Shown here piece after piece: positions 24,213 through 33,358 of a DNA stretch of 54,077 nucleotides. The stretch lies in contig CAVKQI010000004.1 of the NCBI GenBank assembly GCA_963658405.1, positions 1-54,077 of the forward strand, written 5' to 3'. Origin of the DNA: CAG-791 sp963658405 (GTDB lineage Bacteria > Bacillota > Clostridia > Lachnospirales > Lachnospiraceae). A program made the translations under genes and the position numbers. The first letter of the stretch is position 1; the number at the start of each line of letters is the position of its first letter. The notes below the pieces were generated by a model. The model saw only the letters and a program-made list of their open reading frames with translations. It made no database searches and had not been told where the DNA came from.

Positions 24213-26792
24213 ATGAACGAAGAAAGTACATTTACTTTTCAAAAAGAGGGGCGGCCGGCCGGCAGCCCCTTTGATATTGGAGGGGGACCGGAGCTGCTGG
24301 CCCCGGCGGGCAGCATGGAGGCCTTTCGGGGCGCCTTAGCAGCCGGAGCAGATGCCTTTTACCTGGCCGGCGAGCAATACGGCGCCAGAGCCTATGCCGC
24401 CAATTTTACCAGGGAGGAGATCCTCGTTGCCCTGCGGAAGGCGCATCTGTTCGGCAAAAGGATCTACCTGACGGTGAATACCCTGACCAGGCAAAGTGAG
24501 CTGCCGGGATTGGTGGAATTTGTAACCGGCCTGGCAGAGGAGGGAAACCTTGACGGCGTTATCGTGCAGGACCTGGGGGTACTTTGCGCTCTGCGGAAGG
24601 CATGTCCCGGGCTTTCTCTCCATGCCAGCACCCAGATGTCGGTGACAGGGGCAGAGGCTGCTCGCTTTTTAAAGGAGCAGGGAGTATGCAGACTGGTGCC
24701 TGCCAGAGAACTTTCCTTACAGGAAATACGTACCCTGCGGGAAGAGACCGGCATGGAGCTGGAGACCTTTATCCACGGTGCTATGTGCTACTGTTATTCC
24801 GGTAAGTGCCTTTTTTCCAGCCTCATAGGAGGAAGAAGCGGCAACAGAGGACGCTGCGCGCAGCCCTGCCGTCTGCCCTACAGTATACAGGATGCACAGG
24901 GAAAGGCAGTTCGGTTAGGCGCAAAGGGAAAAGGAAAAGCGCAGGAAGAGACCTATCCCCTTTCCATGAAGGATCTGTGCACACTGGATATTCTGCCGGA
25001 GCTCATAGAGGCAGGGATTTCCTCTTTTAAGATCGAAGGCCGCATGAAAAAGCCGGAATACGCGGCCGGTGTGACAGCAATTTACCGGAAATATATCGAC
25101 CGCTATATGGCGGCAAAGCGACAGGGAAAAGAGCAGACCTGGAAGGTGGATCCCAGGGACCGGGTTCTTTTGCAGAAGCTTTATCTTCGCACAGAGTTAA
25201 ATACCGGTTACTATCATCAGAAAAACGGTCCCGGCATGGTCACCATGGGGAAACCGGGGTATCTCGGAGCGGAGGAGAGCCTGCTGAAAGAGATCCGGGA
25301 GAAATATCTCACCGGCGGACCAAAGATCCCTGTAAAGGGCGAGGCTGTGTTAAAGCCGGGGGAGCCGGCAAGGCTTCGGCTGGAGATAGACAGCTCTTCC
25401 CACAAAGCAGCCGCAGAATACGATGCAGAGGAAAAGAAAAAGTCCGCTCTTTTCGCAGAGGCGATCGGCGATGCGGTACAACCGGCAAAGTCAAGGCCCA
25501 TGGAAGAAGAGGAAGTCAGAAAGAGACTTTTAAAGACCGGAGATACGCCCTTTGTCTTTGCGGACCTGAAGGTCAGGATGCAGGGCGAGATTTTCCTTCC
25601 GGTGGCATCCTTAAATGCCCTGCGCAGAGAGGGACTGCAGGCATTGGAAGACGTGCTGCTGCGCCATAATGAACAGGCTATGCGGCGAGAAAAGCAGGAA
25701 GCAGATCGAAGGAATGCATCGGTGCTTTTGGAGAATGCTGCTGTTTTGCAGGAGACGGCGGAAAATACCGGAAATAAGGCAGCAGAGGACGACATACAGA
25801 ATGCAGCTGTATCCGAGTGCTTTAATGAGGAATATGCAGAGATAGGCGTTTTTCCTACAGAAAAAGAAACGGTGCAGGAAACAGACGTAAGGCAGTTCCT
25901 TTGGGCACAGGTGGTAAATGTGGACCAGTGGAAAGCAGCCTGCAGCCATCCCGATGTGGCCGGTGTGATCGATGACAGCGGCCTGTTCCTTGGCGCTTCG
26001 GAAGATTTCTTCCCGGAGACCGAAGACAGGAATTCGGAGATAAAAGCGTCAGAGACAGACAAGACAACGGCAGGCGGTAAAAAGCCTCTTATTCTTCTGG
26101 GGCTTCCTTATGTCTATCGCTCCTTCCATCATAAATGGATGGAGAAAGCCTGGCAGGCTCTGGAGAGCGGGCATTACAACGGCGCCTTGGTGCGGACGCT
26201 GGAGGAACTGCAGTTTTTGCGGGAGCATCATTACCAGGGGATCATGATCGCTGACAGCGGGCTGTATCAGTGGAATCGGGAGAGCAGAGAGCTTCTTCTT
26301 GACTTTTGTACAGACGGCCTATATCCTCTGGAACTAAACAGACGGGAGCTGCAGCAGGTATTCGGTGCAGACTCTGCCAAAGCGGCAGGCCGCGAGGTGC
26401 AAAGACAGGGCATTCTCACTGTCTACGGCAGACTGCCCATGATGGTCACGGCCAATTGCATCCGAAAGACGGCCGGGCAATGCGACGGCCGGGAGACAGG
26501 CTTTGTGACGCTGACAGACCGCATGGGTGAAAAGCTGCCGGTGCGGTGCTTCTGCGGCTTTTGTACCAATCTGATTTACAACTCTGTGCCTTTGTCTTTG
26601 CATAGTTTCCGGAAGGATCCTTTCCTTCTGGGATGCAGGGGTCTTCTCTGCGGCTTTACCACAGAGAAGGAACGGGAAATGCAGGACGTGCTGGACTGGT
26701 ACGGCGGCATGATACGGGGACGGGAAATGACCGGAGAGAAATTTCCGGTGGAAAGATACACGACAGGTCATTACAGAAAAGGGGCAGAGTAG
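24213..26792 (+). CDS. U32 family peptidase, long form (RlhA/YhbU-like)
   Basis: About 859 residues. ELLAPAGSMEAFRGALAAGA starts a TIM-barrel domain. The U32 signature appears as ETFIHGAMCYCYSGKCLFSS, followed by the cysteine cluster RGRCAQPC, which in relatives holds an iron-sulfur centre. A DUF3656-type C-terminal half follows. Long U32 proteins such as E. coli RlhA hydroxylate 23S rRNA rather than cut protein, so peptidase is mainly a family name. About residues 490-560 form a low-complexity Glu/Ala/Asn-rich insert. The start is uncertain: ATG 24213 or GTG 24198, neither with a strong Shine-Dalgarno. Confidence 0.85.
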   Translation: MNEESTFTFQKEGRPAGSPFDIGGGPELLAPAGSMEAFRGALAAGADAFYLAGEQYGARAYAANFTREEILVALRKAHLFGKRIYLTVNTLTRQSELPGLVEFVTGLAEEGNLDGVIVQDLGVLCALRKACPGLSLHASTQMSVTGAEAARFLKEQGVCRLVPARELSLQEIRTLREETGMELETFIHGAMCYCYSGKCLFSSLIGGRSGNRGRCAQPCRLPYSIQDAQGKAVRLGAKGKGKAQEETYPLSMKDLCTLDILPELIEAGISSFKIEGRMKKPEYAAGVTAIYRKYIDRYMAAKRQGKEQTWKVDPRDRVLLQKLYLRTELNTGYYHQKNGPGMVTMGKPGYLGAEESLLKEIREKYLTGGPKIPVKGEAVLKPGEPARLRLEIDSSSHKAAAEYDAEEKKKSALFAEAIGDAVQPAKSRPMEEEEVRKRLLKTGDTPFVFADLKVRMQGEIFLPVASLNALRREGLQALEDVLLRHNEQAMRREKQEADRRNASVLLENAAVLQETAENTGNKAAEDDIQNAAVSECFNEEYAEIGVFPTEKETVQETDVRQFLWAQVVNVDQWKAACSHPDVAGVIDDSGLFLGASEDFFPETEDRNSEIKASETDKTTAGGKKPLILLGLPYVYRSFHHKWMEKAWQALESGHYNGALVRTLEELQFLREHHYQGIMIADSGLYQWNRESRELLLDFCTDGLYPLELNRRELQQVFGADSAKAAGREVQRQGILTVYGRLPMMVTANCIRKTAGQCDGRETGFVTLTDRMGEKLPVRCFCGFCTNLIYNSVPLSLHSFRKDPFLLGCRGLLCGFTTEKEREMQDVLDWYGGMIRGREMTGEKFPVERYTTGHYRKGAE

Positions 26793-26857
26793 TCTGCCGT
26801 TTTCGGATCATTTTTGGAAAAGGCACGGCCGGAGAATCTGTGTCTGGGGAGGCAGGA

Positions 26858-29017
26858 ATGCGCATTTATATCATGGAAATATGCAGATTACTTATTCCTG
26901 CGGTGCTTCTTTTTTATGTGGTCACGGCATTGTTTTCCCTGCCTATGGGCGGGCTGCGGCGACGGGCCGCTTTCCGCAGGGATAAGGGCAGGAATCTTAC
27001 CGGGACGCAGACAGTCTCTGTGCTGGAGAGATGCGTGGATACCATGCAGCTGCTCCTTTTATGCACACTGCATCTGGTCTGCTTTATCTCCCTGTCTGCA
27101 GCGCTGGAGAACACGCAGCCGTACATGATCTTCTGGGCTGTACAGGCGGCGTTCTTTCTCCTCTGTGCTATCTGGATCCGCAAAGCCTTTCCTTTTATAG
27201 ACAGGCAGCTCCTGAATCACGCCTTTTTATTTATGATCACAGGCATCAGTATGCTGACCAGGCTCTCCTTTGAGAAGGGCGTTCATCAGTTTTCCATGGC
27301 GGCAGCAGGCATTGTGCTGGCTTTTCTGATCCCTTTTGCGGTACAGAAGCTTCCGCCCGTGCGCTGCCCCGACTGGATGCAGTGGGATCCCTTAAGTGCC
27401 CACAAAAAGAAGGGAAAGGTTCACTTCTTTACCATTCTTTTCTGGAAAAGGCTGACCTGGTTTTATGCCCTCCTGGGTATTGTTATGCTGGCAGTCGTGC
27501 TCATACTGGGCAGCGTGACCCAGGGATCCAAGATCAGTTATACGATCTTTGGATTTACCCTGCAGCCCTCGGAATTCGTAAAGATCCTGTTTATCCTCTT
27601 TATGGCATCGGCGCTTTACTGGGGCAATGACTTTAAGAGAATGTGCAGCGTATCCGTGGCGGCCGCAGCTCATGTCATCATTCTGGTGCTCTCCAGAGAC
27701 CTGGGCAGTGCGCTGATTTTCTTTGTGGTATGGCTCTTTGTGCTCTTTTATGCCACCGGCAAATGGTACGTGCTGGCAGGAGGTGTGGGAATAGGCGCCC
27801 TGGGCGCATTGGTGAGCTATCGGCTTTTCTCCCATGTGCGCGTGAGAGTGCAGGCCTTTCTGGATCCCTGGAGCTATATAGACGGCATCGGCTATCAGAT
27901 CACCCAGTCCCTTTTTGCCATCAGCAGCGGCGGTCTGTGGGGACAGGGCCTTGGCAAGGGCACACCGGACAAAATCCCTTACGTCGAATCAGACTTTATC
28001 TATGCGGCGATCGCCGAGGAGTTCGGCCTGATCTTTGCCGTGGGACTTTTGGTGATCTTTCTTTGCTGCTTTATCCGTTTCCTTCAGCTGACGCTGGGAC
28101 AGACCGATCTGTTCTGCCGTTATCTGAATTTCGGTATTTCCATTGCCTTTATTTTCCAGACTTTCCTGACGGTAGGCGGAGAAGTGCGCTTTATCCCCCT
28201 GACCGGTGTGACGCTTCCCTTCATCAGTTACGGAGGCAGTTCCATGATCACCTCGGTGCTCATGTTCGGCATCGCTGAGTGCTGTGTGATCCTGCAGGAA
28301 AAGCACAGACAGCAGCATCTGGCAGAGCCCGCCGTTCGCAGAGAGAGACAAAGAAGAGAACCTGAAAGAGAACAGGAAAGAGAAAGACGTCCCGCACCTT
28401 CCCGCAGTGAAAGACGGCAGTCTGTGAGAACCGCAGACAGAGAACAGCGATATGACAGGGCTGCGGCTTACGAGAGAAATACCGGACGAAACAGAGAAGA
28501 TTCCAGGTATTCCTCCTACGAAGAACGAGACAGACGGATCCGGAAGGAAATCCGGGAACAGGAAAGAGAGCGGGAGCAGAGACATTACCCTGTACAGAGA
28601 CAGAGGCAATATTCCGGTCAGGAACAGGGACGATACTCCGCCGGGGGACAGAGAAACTATGCCGATGAGGAAAATTACCGGGTAAGGAGAACGGAGCCTT
28701 CCGGGAGAATGGTCACCGGAAGGGAAACAGGCTATAGCCGGGACAGAAATCAGGACAAGGTAAGATATCTGTATAATGACAGAAACGGGTATTCCTATGG
28801 TAACGGATACGGGAGAGAATACGCAGGATCCCGTAATCCCCTGCCCCAGGACGGATACTATGAGCAGAACAGATCTTATGACCGGCGTGCTGCAGGGCAG
28901 AGCGGGAATAGTTACCGTGAACCGGAGGATATGGATCTGCGGGAATTTCAGGAAGTGATACCGGATACCTACGGCGACCATGAGGAGACCATGGATCTGC
29001 GCTTCCTGTACAAATAA
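26858..29017 (+). CDS. SEDS glycosyltransferase (FtsW/RodA/SpoVE family) with long charged tail
   Basis: A 719-residue multi-pass membrane protein. The SEDS core (about residues 190-475) has the typical LSRDLGSALIFFVVWLFVLF, GGLWGQGLGKG, ESDFIYAAIAEEFGL and TLPFISYGGSSM. It polymerises lipid II into glycan strands with a class B PBP, which is the next gene. An N-terminal stretch with extra membrane helices precedes the core. From about residue 480 to the end runs a roughly 240-residue tail rich in Arg, Glu, Tyr and Gln, expected in the cytoplasm and disordered; SEDS proteins usually stop soon after the core. GGGAGG precedes the ATG at 26858. Elongation, division or sporulation role cannot be decided. 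Confidence 0.9.
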   Translation: MRIYIMEICRLLIPAVLLFYVVTALFSLPMGGLRRRAAFRRDKGRNLTGTQTVSVLERCVDTMQLLLLCTLHLVCFISLSAALENTQPYMIFWAVQAAFFLLCAIWIRKAFPFIDRQLLNHAFLFMITGISMLTRLSFEKGVHQFSMAAAGIVLAFLIPFAVQKLPPVRCPDWMQWDPLSAHKKKGKVHFFTILFWKRLTWFYALLGIVMLAVVLILGSVTQGSKISYTIFGFTLQPSEFVKILFILFMASALYWGNDFKRMCSVSVAAAAHVIILVLSRDLGSALIFFVVWLFVLFYATGKWYVLAGGVGIGALGALVSYRLFSHVRVRVQAFLDPWSYIDGIGYQITQSLFAISSGGLWGQGLGKGTPDKIPYVESDFIYAAIAEEFGLIFAVGLLVIFLCCFIRFLQLTLGQTDLFCRYLNFGISIAFIFQTFLTVGGEVRFIPLTGVTLPFISYGGSSMITSVLMFGIAECCVILQEKHRQQHLAEPAVRRERQRREPEREQERERRPAPSRSERRQSVRTADREQRYDRAAAYERNTGRNREDSRYSSYEERDRRIRKEIREQEREREQRHYPVQRQRQYSGQEQGRYSAGGQRNYADEENYRVRRTEPSGRMVTGRETGYSRDRNQDKVRYLYNDRNGYSYGNGYGREYAGSRNPLPQDGYYEQNRSYDRRAAGQSGNSYREPEDMDLREFQEVIPDTYGDHEETMDLRFLYK

Positions 29018-29039
29018 GGGTATCTGTTTAAAGGTAAAA

Positions 29040-30500
29040 ATGAGAGACGGCACCAGAAGGAATAAAAAACAACAGTTAAGAAAAGAAAAATACCGGGCAC
29101 TTCTGACAGCGGGTGTTTTCATCCTGCTCTTCGGCATTATGGCCTACAGTTTTGTATCCTATGCCCTTTCTCAGCAGGAGACCCTGTTTGACAACAGTTA
29201 CAACGGCAGAGAAAGTCAGATGCTGGCAGAAAATACCAAGGGAAAGATCCTGGCAGCGGACGGAGAGGTGCTGGCGGAGACGGTCGTAAACGGGGAGAAC
29301 GAGACCAGGAACTATCCCTTTAAAAATGTGTTCTCTCATATTGTGGGATATGACAGTATGGGCGGCAGTGGACTGGACGGCGCCTATAACTACACGCTGA
29401 TCCATGCAGACCTCACCATTCCGGAAAAGGCAGCCTACTCGGATCTGGGGCAGAAAATGCCCGGCAATAACGTGATCACCACCTTAAATCCCACCATACA
29501 GGAGGCGGCAGATGAGGCACTGGGACTGTACCAGGGCGCCATTATCGTCAGCGATCCCTCCACCGGTGCGATCCTGGCCATGGTGAGCAAGCCGGACTTT
29601 GACCCCAATACCATAGAAAAAGACTGGGACAGCATTTCCCAGAACGAGGAGGAGAGCGCGCTTTTAAACCGTGTCACCCAGGGTCTGTATCCTCCCGGAT
29701 CCACCTTTAAGATCATGGATGCCGTGGAATATCTGGAAGAAAATCCCTCCTCCTGGCAGTCCTATACCTATAACTGCACGGGAACATTCACCAGGGACGG
29801 CGAGACGATCCACTGCTTCCATAACGAGCAGCACGGCACTGTGGACTTTATGAAATCCTTTGCGAAATCGTGCAACTCTTCCTTTGCCAACATAGGTCTT
29901 TCTCTGAACAGGCAGGAATTTGCCGCCAAGTTAAAGACCATGATGTTCGGAGAAGAGCTCCCCTATGAGCTTCCCAGCTCCGTGAGCACCACCTGTCTGA
30001 CACAGAATACCGGGGATCTTTCGCAGCTTTCCACGGATAATATGATCCAGCTGGCCATCGGACAGGGCGCCACAGGGATGTCGCCTCTGCACCTGCAGCT
30101 GATCACCGCCGCCATCGCCAATGACGGCGTCGTGATGAAGCCTTACGTGGTGGACAGGGTGGAGAGCGCTACAGGGACGCTGATCGAGCAGAATGACCCC
30201 GAGGCCTACCGGCAGATCATGAGCAAGAGTACCGCCCAGACTATGAGAACCTTGATGGCGGATGTTATCGAGGAAGGTACAGCTTCCAAGCTGAAGGGAT
30301 ACAGTTACACGGCAGCCGGAAAGACGGGGTCTGCAGAGTATGAGGACGATTCTACCCAGTCCCATGCCTGGTTTACCGGCTATGCACCGGCGGAGGATCC
30401 TCAGGTCGCTATCACGGTGATCATAGAGGGAGCAGGCAGCGGCGGAGACTATGCGGTGCCCATCGCCAGACGGGTCCTCGATGCATGGTTTTCACAGTGA
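29040..30500 (+). CDS. Class B penicillin-binding protein (transpeptidase)
   Basis: Cross-links peptidoglycan; partner of the SEDS protein 22 bases upstream. One N-terminal membrane anchor (about residues 18-42), then a pedestal region and a transpeptidase domain. Catalytic motifs are all present: SxxK in PPGSTFKI (Ser near 221), SxN as SCN, and KTGS near 428. Length is 486 residues, short for the class, with a small dimerisation region, as in clostridial PbpA types. ATG 29040 is preceded by AAAGGT; the in-frame extension into ftsW lacks a ribosome site. Confidence 0.93.
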   Translation: MRDGTRRNKKQQLRKEKYRALLTAGVFILLFGIMAYSFVSYALSQQETLFDNSYNGRESQMLAENTKGKILAADGEVLAETVVNGENETRNYPFKNVFSHIVGYDSMGGSGLDGAYNYTLIHADLTIPEKAAYSDLGQKMPGNNVITTLNPTIQEAADEALGLYQGAIIVSDPSTGAILAMVSKPDFDPNTIEKDWDSISQNEEESALLNRVTQGLYPPGSTFKIMDAVEYLEENPSSWQSYTYNCTGTFTRDGETIHCFHNEQHGTVDFMKSFAKSCNSSFANIGLSLNRQEFAAKLKTMMFGEELPYELPSSVSTTCLTQNTGDLSQLSTDNMIQLAIGQGATGMSPLHLQLITAAIANDGVVMKPYVVDRVESATGTLIEQNDPEAYRQIMSKSTAQTMRTLMADVIEEGTASKLKGYSYTAAGKTGSAEYEDDSTQSHAWFTGYAPAEDPQVAITVIIEGAGSGGDYAVPIARRVLDAWFSQ

Positions 30501-30578
30501 CGGAAGCGCGTGTGTGTGTTACAATCATGAGTGAGTTGCGAATGGAATAGATAAGCAAAGGATGCAGGTACGGACAGG

Positions 30579-30998
30579 ATGTATTTTTATCAGGATCTCT
30601 ATGTGAGCAGTAAAATAGAACATCCGGGCAGGATAAAGTGGCGGCTTCGTCATAATGCGGGGCAGTTTTCTGTTTACCTGATCCTTTTATGTCAGAAAGA
30701 GAGCAAAAACCAGCTGGAGATCATCAACAGCGCCTTTCTGCAGCAGCTTTTTTATAAGAAAAACCGTCCCTTCATTCTGGGGATGGCGGTGGGCCGAAGC
30801 GACGCCATGGAGCTTATCACAGAGATGATCCAAGAGGCCTATGAACATACCGGTACCGCGGATGTCCGCGCCTACCTTTTCCCCGCGGGTGTTGTCACAA
30901 AGGGCGGCAGCTTCCGGGCAGGAAAGAGTAAGAAGGACAGCGGGGTTACAGCCCGGGAAACCAAATCTGACCGGGCGGATGCACAGAAAAGGGGATGA
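30579..30998 (+). CDS. Conserved-looking hypothetical protein
   Basis: A 139-residue protein I do not recognise. The first 100 residues look folded (LEIINSAFLQQLFYKKNRPF; GMAVGRSDAMELITEMIQEA), while the last 30 are Lys/Arg/Ser-rich and probably flexible. No membrane segment or known motif. Its stop overlaps the start of the DUF2953 gene (ATGA), so it is coupled to that gene and to gerW downstream. Its position between a PBP and sporulation-linked genes suggests an envelope or spore role, but this is only context. Confidence 0.7.
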   Translation: MYFYQDLYVSSKIEHPGRIKWRLRHNAGQFSVYLILLCQKESKNQLEIINSAFLQQLFYKKNRPFILGMAVGRSDAMELITEMIQEAYEHTGTADVRAYLFPAGVVTKGGSFRAGKSKKDSGVTARETKSDRADAQKRG

Positions 30999-32029
30999 AT
31001 ATGGCAACAGTACTTATGATCTTAAAAATCATCGGGATCGTTCTGCTGGTTCTCCTGGGGATTGTGCTTATCCTGCTGCTGGCCGTGCTCTTCGTGCCGA
31101 TCCGCTACCGCGTGGATGCATCTCTCCACGATGAGACGGTGCGGGAGAAATTTGACACGAAGGCGCTTCTGGAAAATCTGACAGCCGGCGCCAGCATCTC
31201 GTGGCTCTTTCATCTGGTAAACGGCAGGATCGAATATCCGAAGGACCCGGAATTCACCCTGCGGATCCTGTGTTTTAAGGTATTCAGGACACATATCTTT
31301 GATAAGACAGAAGAAGCAGAGAATACTGAAAAGGAAAAAGAAAACTCCCAAAAGAATGCCGGAGCTATTCTGGATAAGAAACAGAACGACAAAACAGAGC
31401 CGGCAGAGGAAGTACCACTGCATAAAGAATCGAAAAATACGACAAAAGCTGAAAATGCAGCAGATGATATTGCCGCACAAACAGAGACCAAGGGGCAGCA
31501 GACACAAGGCCGTTTGGCAGGACTGACAGAAAAAGTCCGGGCAATGGCACAGAAGGCTGCTGATAAAACTAAGGCGATCTGTAAGAAAGCACAGGATGCA
31601 GGAAAGAATATCTCGTATTATCTCAATATCCTGGACAGTGATCTCTTCGCCGCAGCGCTTAATAAGGTCAGCCGGCAGACAAAGCGGATCCTGCGTCAGC
31701 TCCTGCCCAGGCAGTGGACCTTAGCAGGCGAGGTGGGGACAGGAGATCCCGGCACAGACGGAAAGCTGTTAGAGATCCAGGGTATCCTTTATCCCTGGAC
31801 GGGAGGACATCTTTATGTGCAGCCGAATTTTGATGGCTGCATGGTTTACATGGACCTGCATGCAAAGGGAAAGATCACAGTTTTTGTTTTGCTTCTGGCA
31901 GCAGTCAGCTGTTTCTTTGATAAAAAGATCAGGAGAGTGATCCGGCTTTTCCGAAAAGAAACTTCCGGAAAGAAAGCGGGTAAGAAATCCGGGAAGAAAA
32001 CAAATCAGAAGAGGAAGACAGCAGCATAG
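30995..32029 (+). CDS. DUF2953 membrane protein (YtfI-like)
   Basis: A 344-residue protein with an N-terminal membrane helix (about residues 10-35), a Lys/Glu/Ala-rich linker (about 105-190) and a C-terminal DUF2953-type region (WTLAGEVGTGDPGTDGKLLE; GHLYVQPNFDGCMV), then a second hydrophobic segment and a strongly basic tail. In Bacillus and clostridia this family sits directly upstream of GerW/YtfJ, as here. Biochemical role unknown. The start overlaps the previous gene; ATG 31001 is an alternative. Confidence 0.8.
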   Translation: MNMATVLMILKIIGIVLLVLLGIVLILLLAVLFVPIRYRVDASLHDETVREKFDTKALLENLTAGASISWLFHLVNGRIEYPKDPEFTLRILCFKVFRTHIFDKTEEAENTEKEKENSQKNAGAILDKKQNDKTEPAEEVPLHKESKNTTKAENAADDIAAQTETKGQQTQGRLAGLTEKVRAMAQKAADKTKAICKKAQDAGKNISYYLNILDSDLFAAALNKVSRQTKRILRQLLPRQWTLAGEVGTGDPGTDGKLLEIQGILYPWTGGHLYVQPNFDGCMVYMDLHAKGKITVFVLLLAAVSCFFDKKIRRVIRLFRKETSGKKAGKKSGKKTNQKRKTAA

Positions 32030-32074
32030 AAAGAAAGCACGCCGCCGTAATGATCGCGGCAGAAAGAGGATAAT

Positions 32075-32473
32075 ATGGCTGAAAATAATATTTCTGCGGT
32101 AGTAAAGGCATTGATGGACGGTGCAGACGGTGTACTGGCTGCAAAGACCGTGATCGGTGAGCCTGTACAGGTAGGGGATACCACGGTGATCCCTCTTTCC
32201 GATGTGACCATCGGCTGCGGCGCCGGGGCAAGGATCGGCGGCGACAAGAAGAACAGCGGCGCAGGCGGATTTTCCGCAAAGATGTCCCCCAATGCCGTGC
32301 TGATCATCCGGGGCGGCACCACCAAGGTGGTGAATATCAAGAATCAGGATGCGGCAGCTAAGCTCATCGACCTTATTCCGGAAGTGATCGATAAATTCGT
32401 GGCGAAGGATCCCCAGGGAGATGTCATGGATGACGACGACGCCATCGAGGCCGCTTTCCCCCAAAAAAAATAA
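32075..32473 (+). CDS. gerW: Spore germination/sporulation protein GerW (YtfJ)
   Basis: YtfJ/GerW family, 132 residues. Typical sequence: VVKALMDGADGVLAAKTVIG, then PLSDVTIGCGAGARIGG and a glycine-rich stretch ending in GGAGGFSAKM-like residues (here SGAGGFSAKM). In Bacillus subtilis it is needed for normal spore germination. Its presence with a DUF2953 partner is the main evidence that this organism is, or descends from, a spore former. AGAGGATAAT precedes the start. Confidence 0.9.
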   Translation: MAENNISAVVKALMDGADGVLAAKTVIGEPVQVGDTTVIPLSDVTIGCGAGARIGGDKKNSGAGGFSAKMSPNAVLIIRGGTTKVVNIKNQDAAAKLIDLIPEVIDKFVAKDPQGDVMDDDDAIEAAFPQKK

Positions 32474-32494
32474 AAACGGCAGTATTTCCGGTGC

Positions 32495-32523
32495 TTGTTT
32501 TCTGCACGGAGACATGCTATACT
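32495..32523 (+). promoter_or_regulatory. Promoter for queT
   Basis: TTGTTT (32495-32500), 17-base spacer, TATACT (32518-32523). It gives a leader of about 113 bases that contains the riboswitch candidate. Confidence 0.65.
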
Positions 32524-32589
32524 CCTAAACGTTGCCGCAAAAAACAAGGTCGTAAGCAGGCAGCCGGCGATTCCCGCCGTTAAATGAAT

Positions 32590-32632
32590 CGTGTGTTCGT
32601 GACCTTCCACACGTAAAACAAAACTAAAGGAG
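32590..32632 (+). ncRNA. Candidate preQ1 riboswitch (class I-like pseudoknot)
   Basis: A 6-bp stem (CGTGTG 32590-32595 with CACACG 32608-32613) encloses a pyrimidine-rich loop. An A-rich tail (TAAAACAAAACTAAAGGAG, 32614-32632) follows and contains the queT Shine-Dalgarno. Loop CCTT (32603-32606) can pair with AAGG (32627-32630), making an H-type pseudoknot that hides the ribosome site. The layout and tail resemble the preQ1-I riboswitch of Thermoanaerobacter. The downstream gene is a queuosine-precursor transporter, which fits. A short extra hairpin (CGGCG with CGCCG) lies upstream, near 32562-32579. Confidence 0.65.
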
Positions 32633-32642
32633 AAAACTGAAT

Positions 32643-33179
32643 ATGAAAAAGAAAAGCAACACAAGGTTCCTGACCCAGTCTGCGGTGATCGCAGCTATTT
32701 ATGTGGTACTGACCCTGGCTCTGCAGCCCATCAGCTTCGGCGCTATCCAGTTCCGTGTCAGTGAGATGCTCTGCGTACTGCCTCTGTTTTCCTTTACGGG
32801 CGTAGTAGGCGTGACCATCGGCTGTCTTCTGGGCAATATCCTGGGAGGCGCTGCGCTGCCGGATATTATCTTCGGTACTCTGGCTACGCTGATCGGTGCG
32901 GCAGGTACCTATTATCTTTGCTGCGCTGCCAAGGATGCACAGAGAGCAAACAGACTTACCGCCACAGACCGTATCAAGGCTGTTCTTCCTCCCATCATCA
33001 GCAACATGCTGATCATTCCGTTGGTTCTTAAATTCGCCTACGGCATGGCCGATGCAGTATGGTTTATGGTGATCACAGTAGGTGTGGGAGAGATCCTCGC
33101 AGTAGGTGTGCTGGGCAATATTCTGCTGACGATCCTCTATCCTTATTCTAAGAAGCTGTTTCTGAAGCAGGAGAATTAA
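32643..33179 (+). CDS. queT: Queuosine-precursor ECF transporter S component QueT
   Basis: A 178-residue membrane protein with five or six hydrophobic helices. The family pattern is clear: an N-terminal cytosolic lead into AAIYVVLTLALQPISFGAIQ, then FRVSEMLCVLPLFSF, then GCLLGNILGGAALPDIIFGT. It is the substrate-binding subunit of an energy-coupling-factor importer for preQ1 or a related deazapurine; the shared ECF ATPases and T component lie elsewhere. Probably regulated by the leader pseudoknot that overlaps its Shine-Dalgarno (AAAGGAG). Confidence 0.9.
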   Translation: MKKKSNTRFLTQSAVIAAIYVVLTLALQPISFGAIQFRVSEMLCVLPLFSFTGVVGVTIGCLLGNILGGAALPDIIFGTLATLIGAAGTYYLCCAAKDAQRANRLTATDRIKAVLPPIISNMLIIPLVLKFAYGMADAVWFMVITVGVGEILAVGVLGNILLTILYPYSKKLFLKQEN

Positions 33180-33283
33180 GACCGCTGCCGTTCACAGATT
33201 CGCCGCGCACCGGTGTATGCATATCTGTACAGCGAGGTGTGATTTTCAGGATGCGGGATTGATGCATAAGATAAAAATTTGTC

Positions 33284-33312
33284 TTGCATTTTAAAAATCT
33301 ATTTGTTAAAAT
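33284..33312 (+). promoter_or_regulatory. Promoter for rpmB
   Basis: TTGCAT (33284-33289), 17-base spacer, TAAAAT (33307-33312), in an AT-rich stretch. A second TATAAT at 33332 lacks a good -35 box. Confidence 0.5.
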
Positions 33313-33358
33313 ATGAACGTTGTGTAATACCTATAATGAAATGTAGGGAGGTGTAAAA

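Noticed and set aside
27989..29137. Open frame of 382 codons on the minus strand opposite the SEDS tail
   Set aside because: It mirrors the Arg/Glu-rich codons of the sense gene, has no ribosome site, and its translation is Leu/Ser/Phe-rich without domain pattern.
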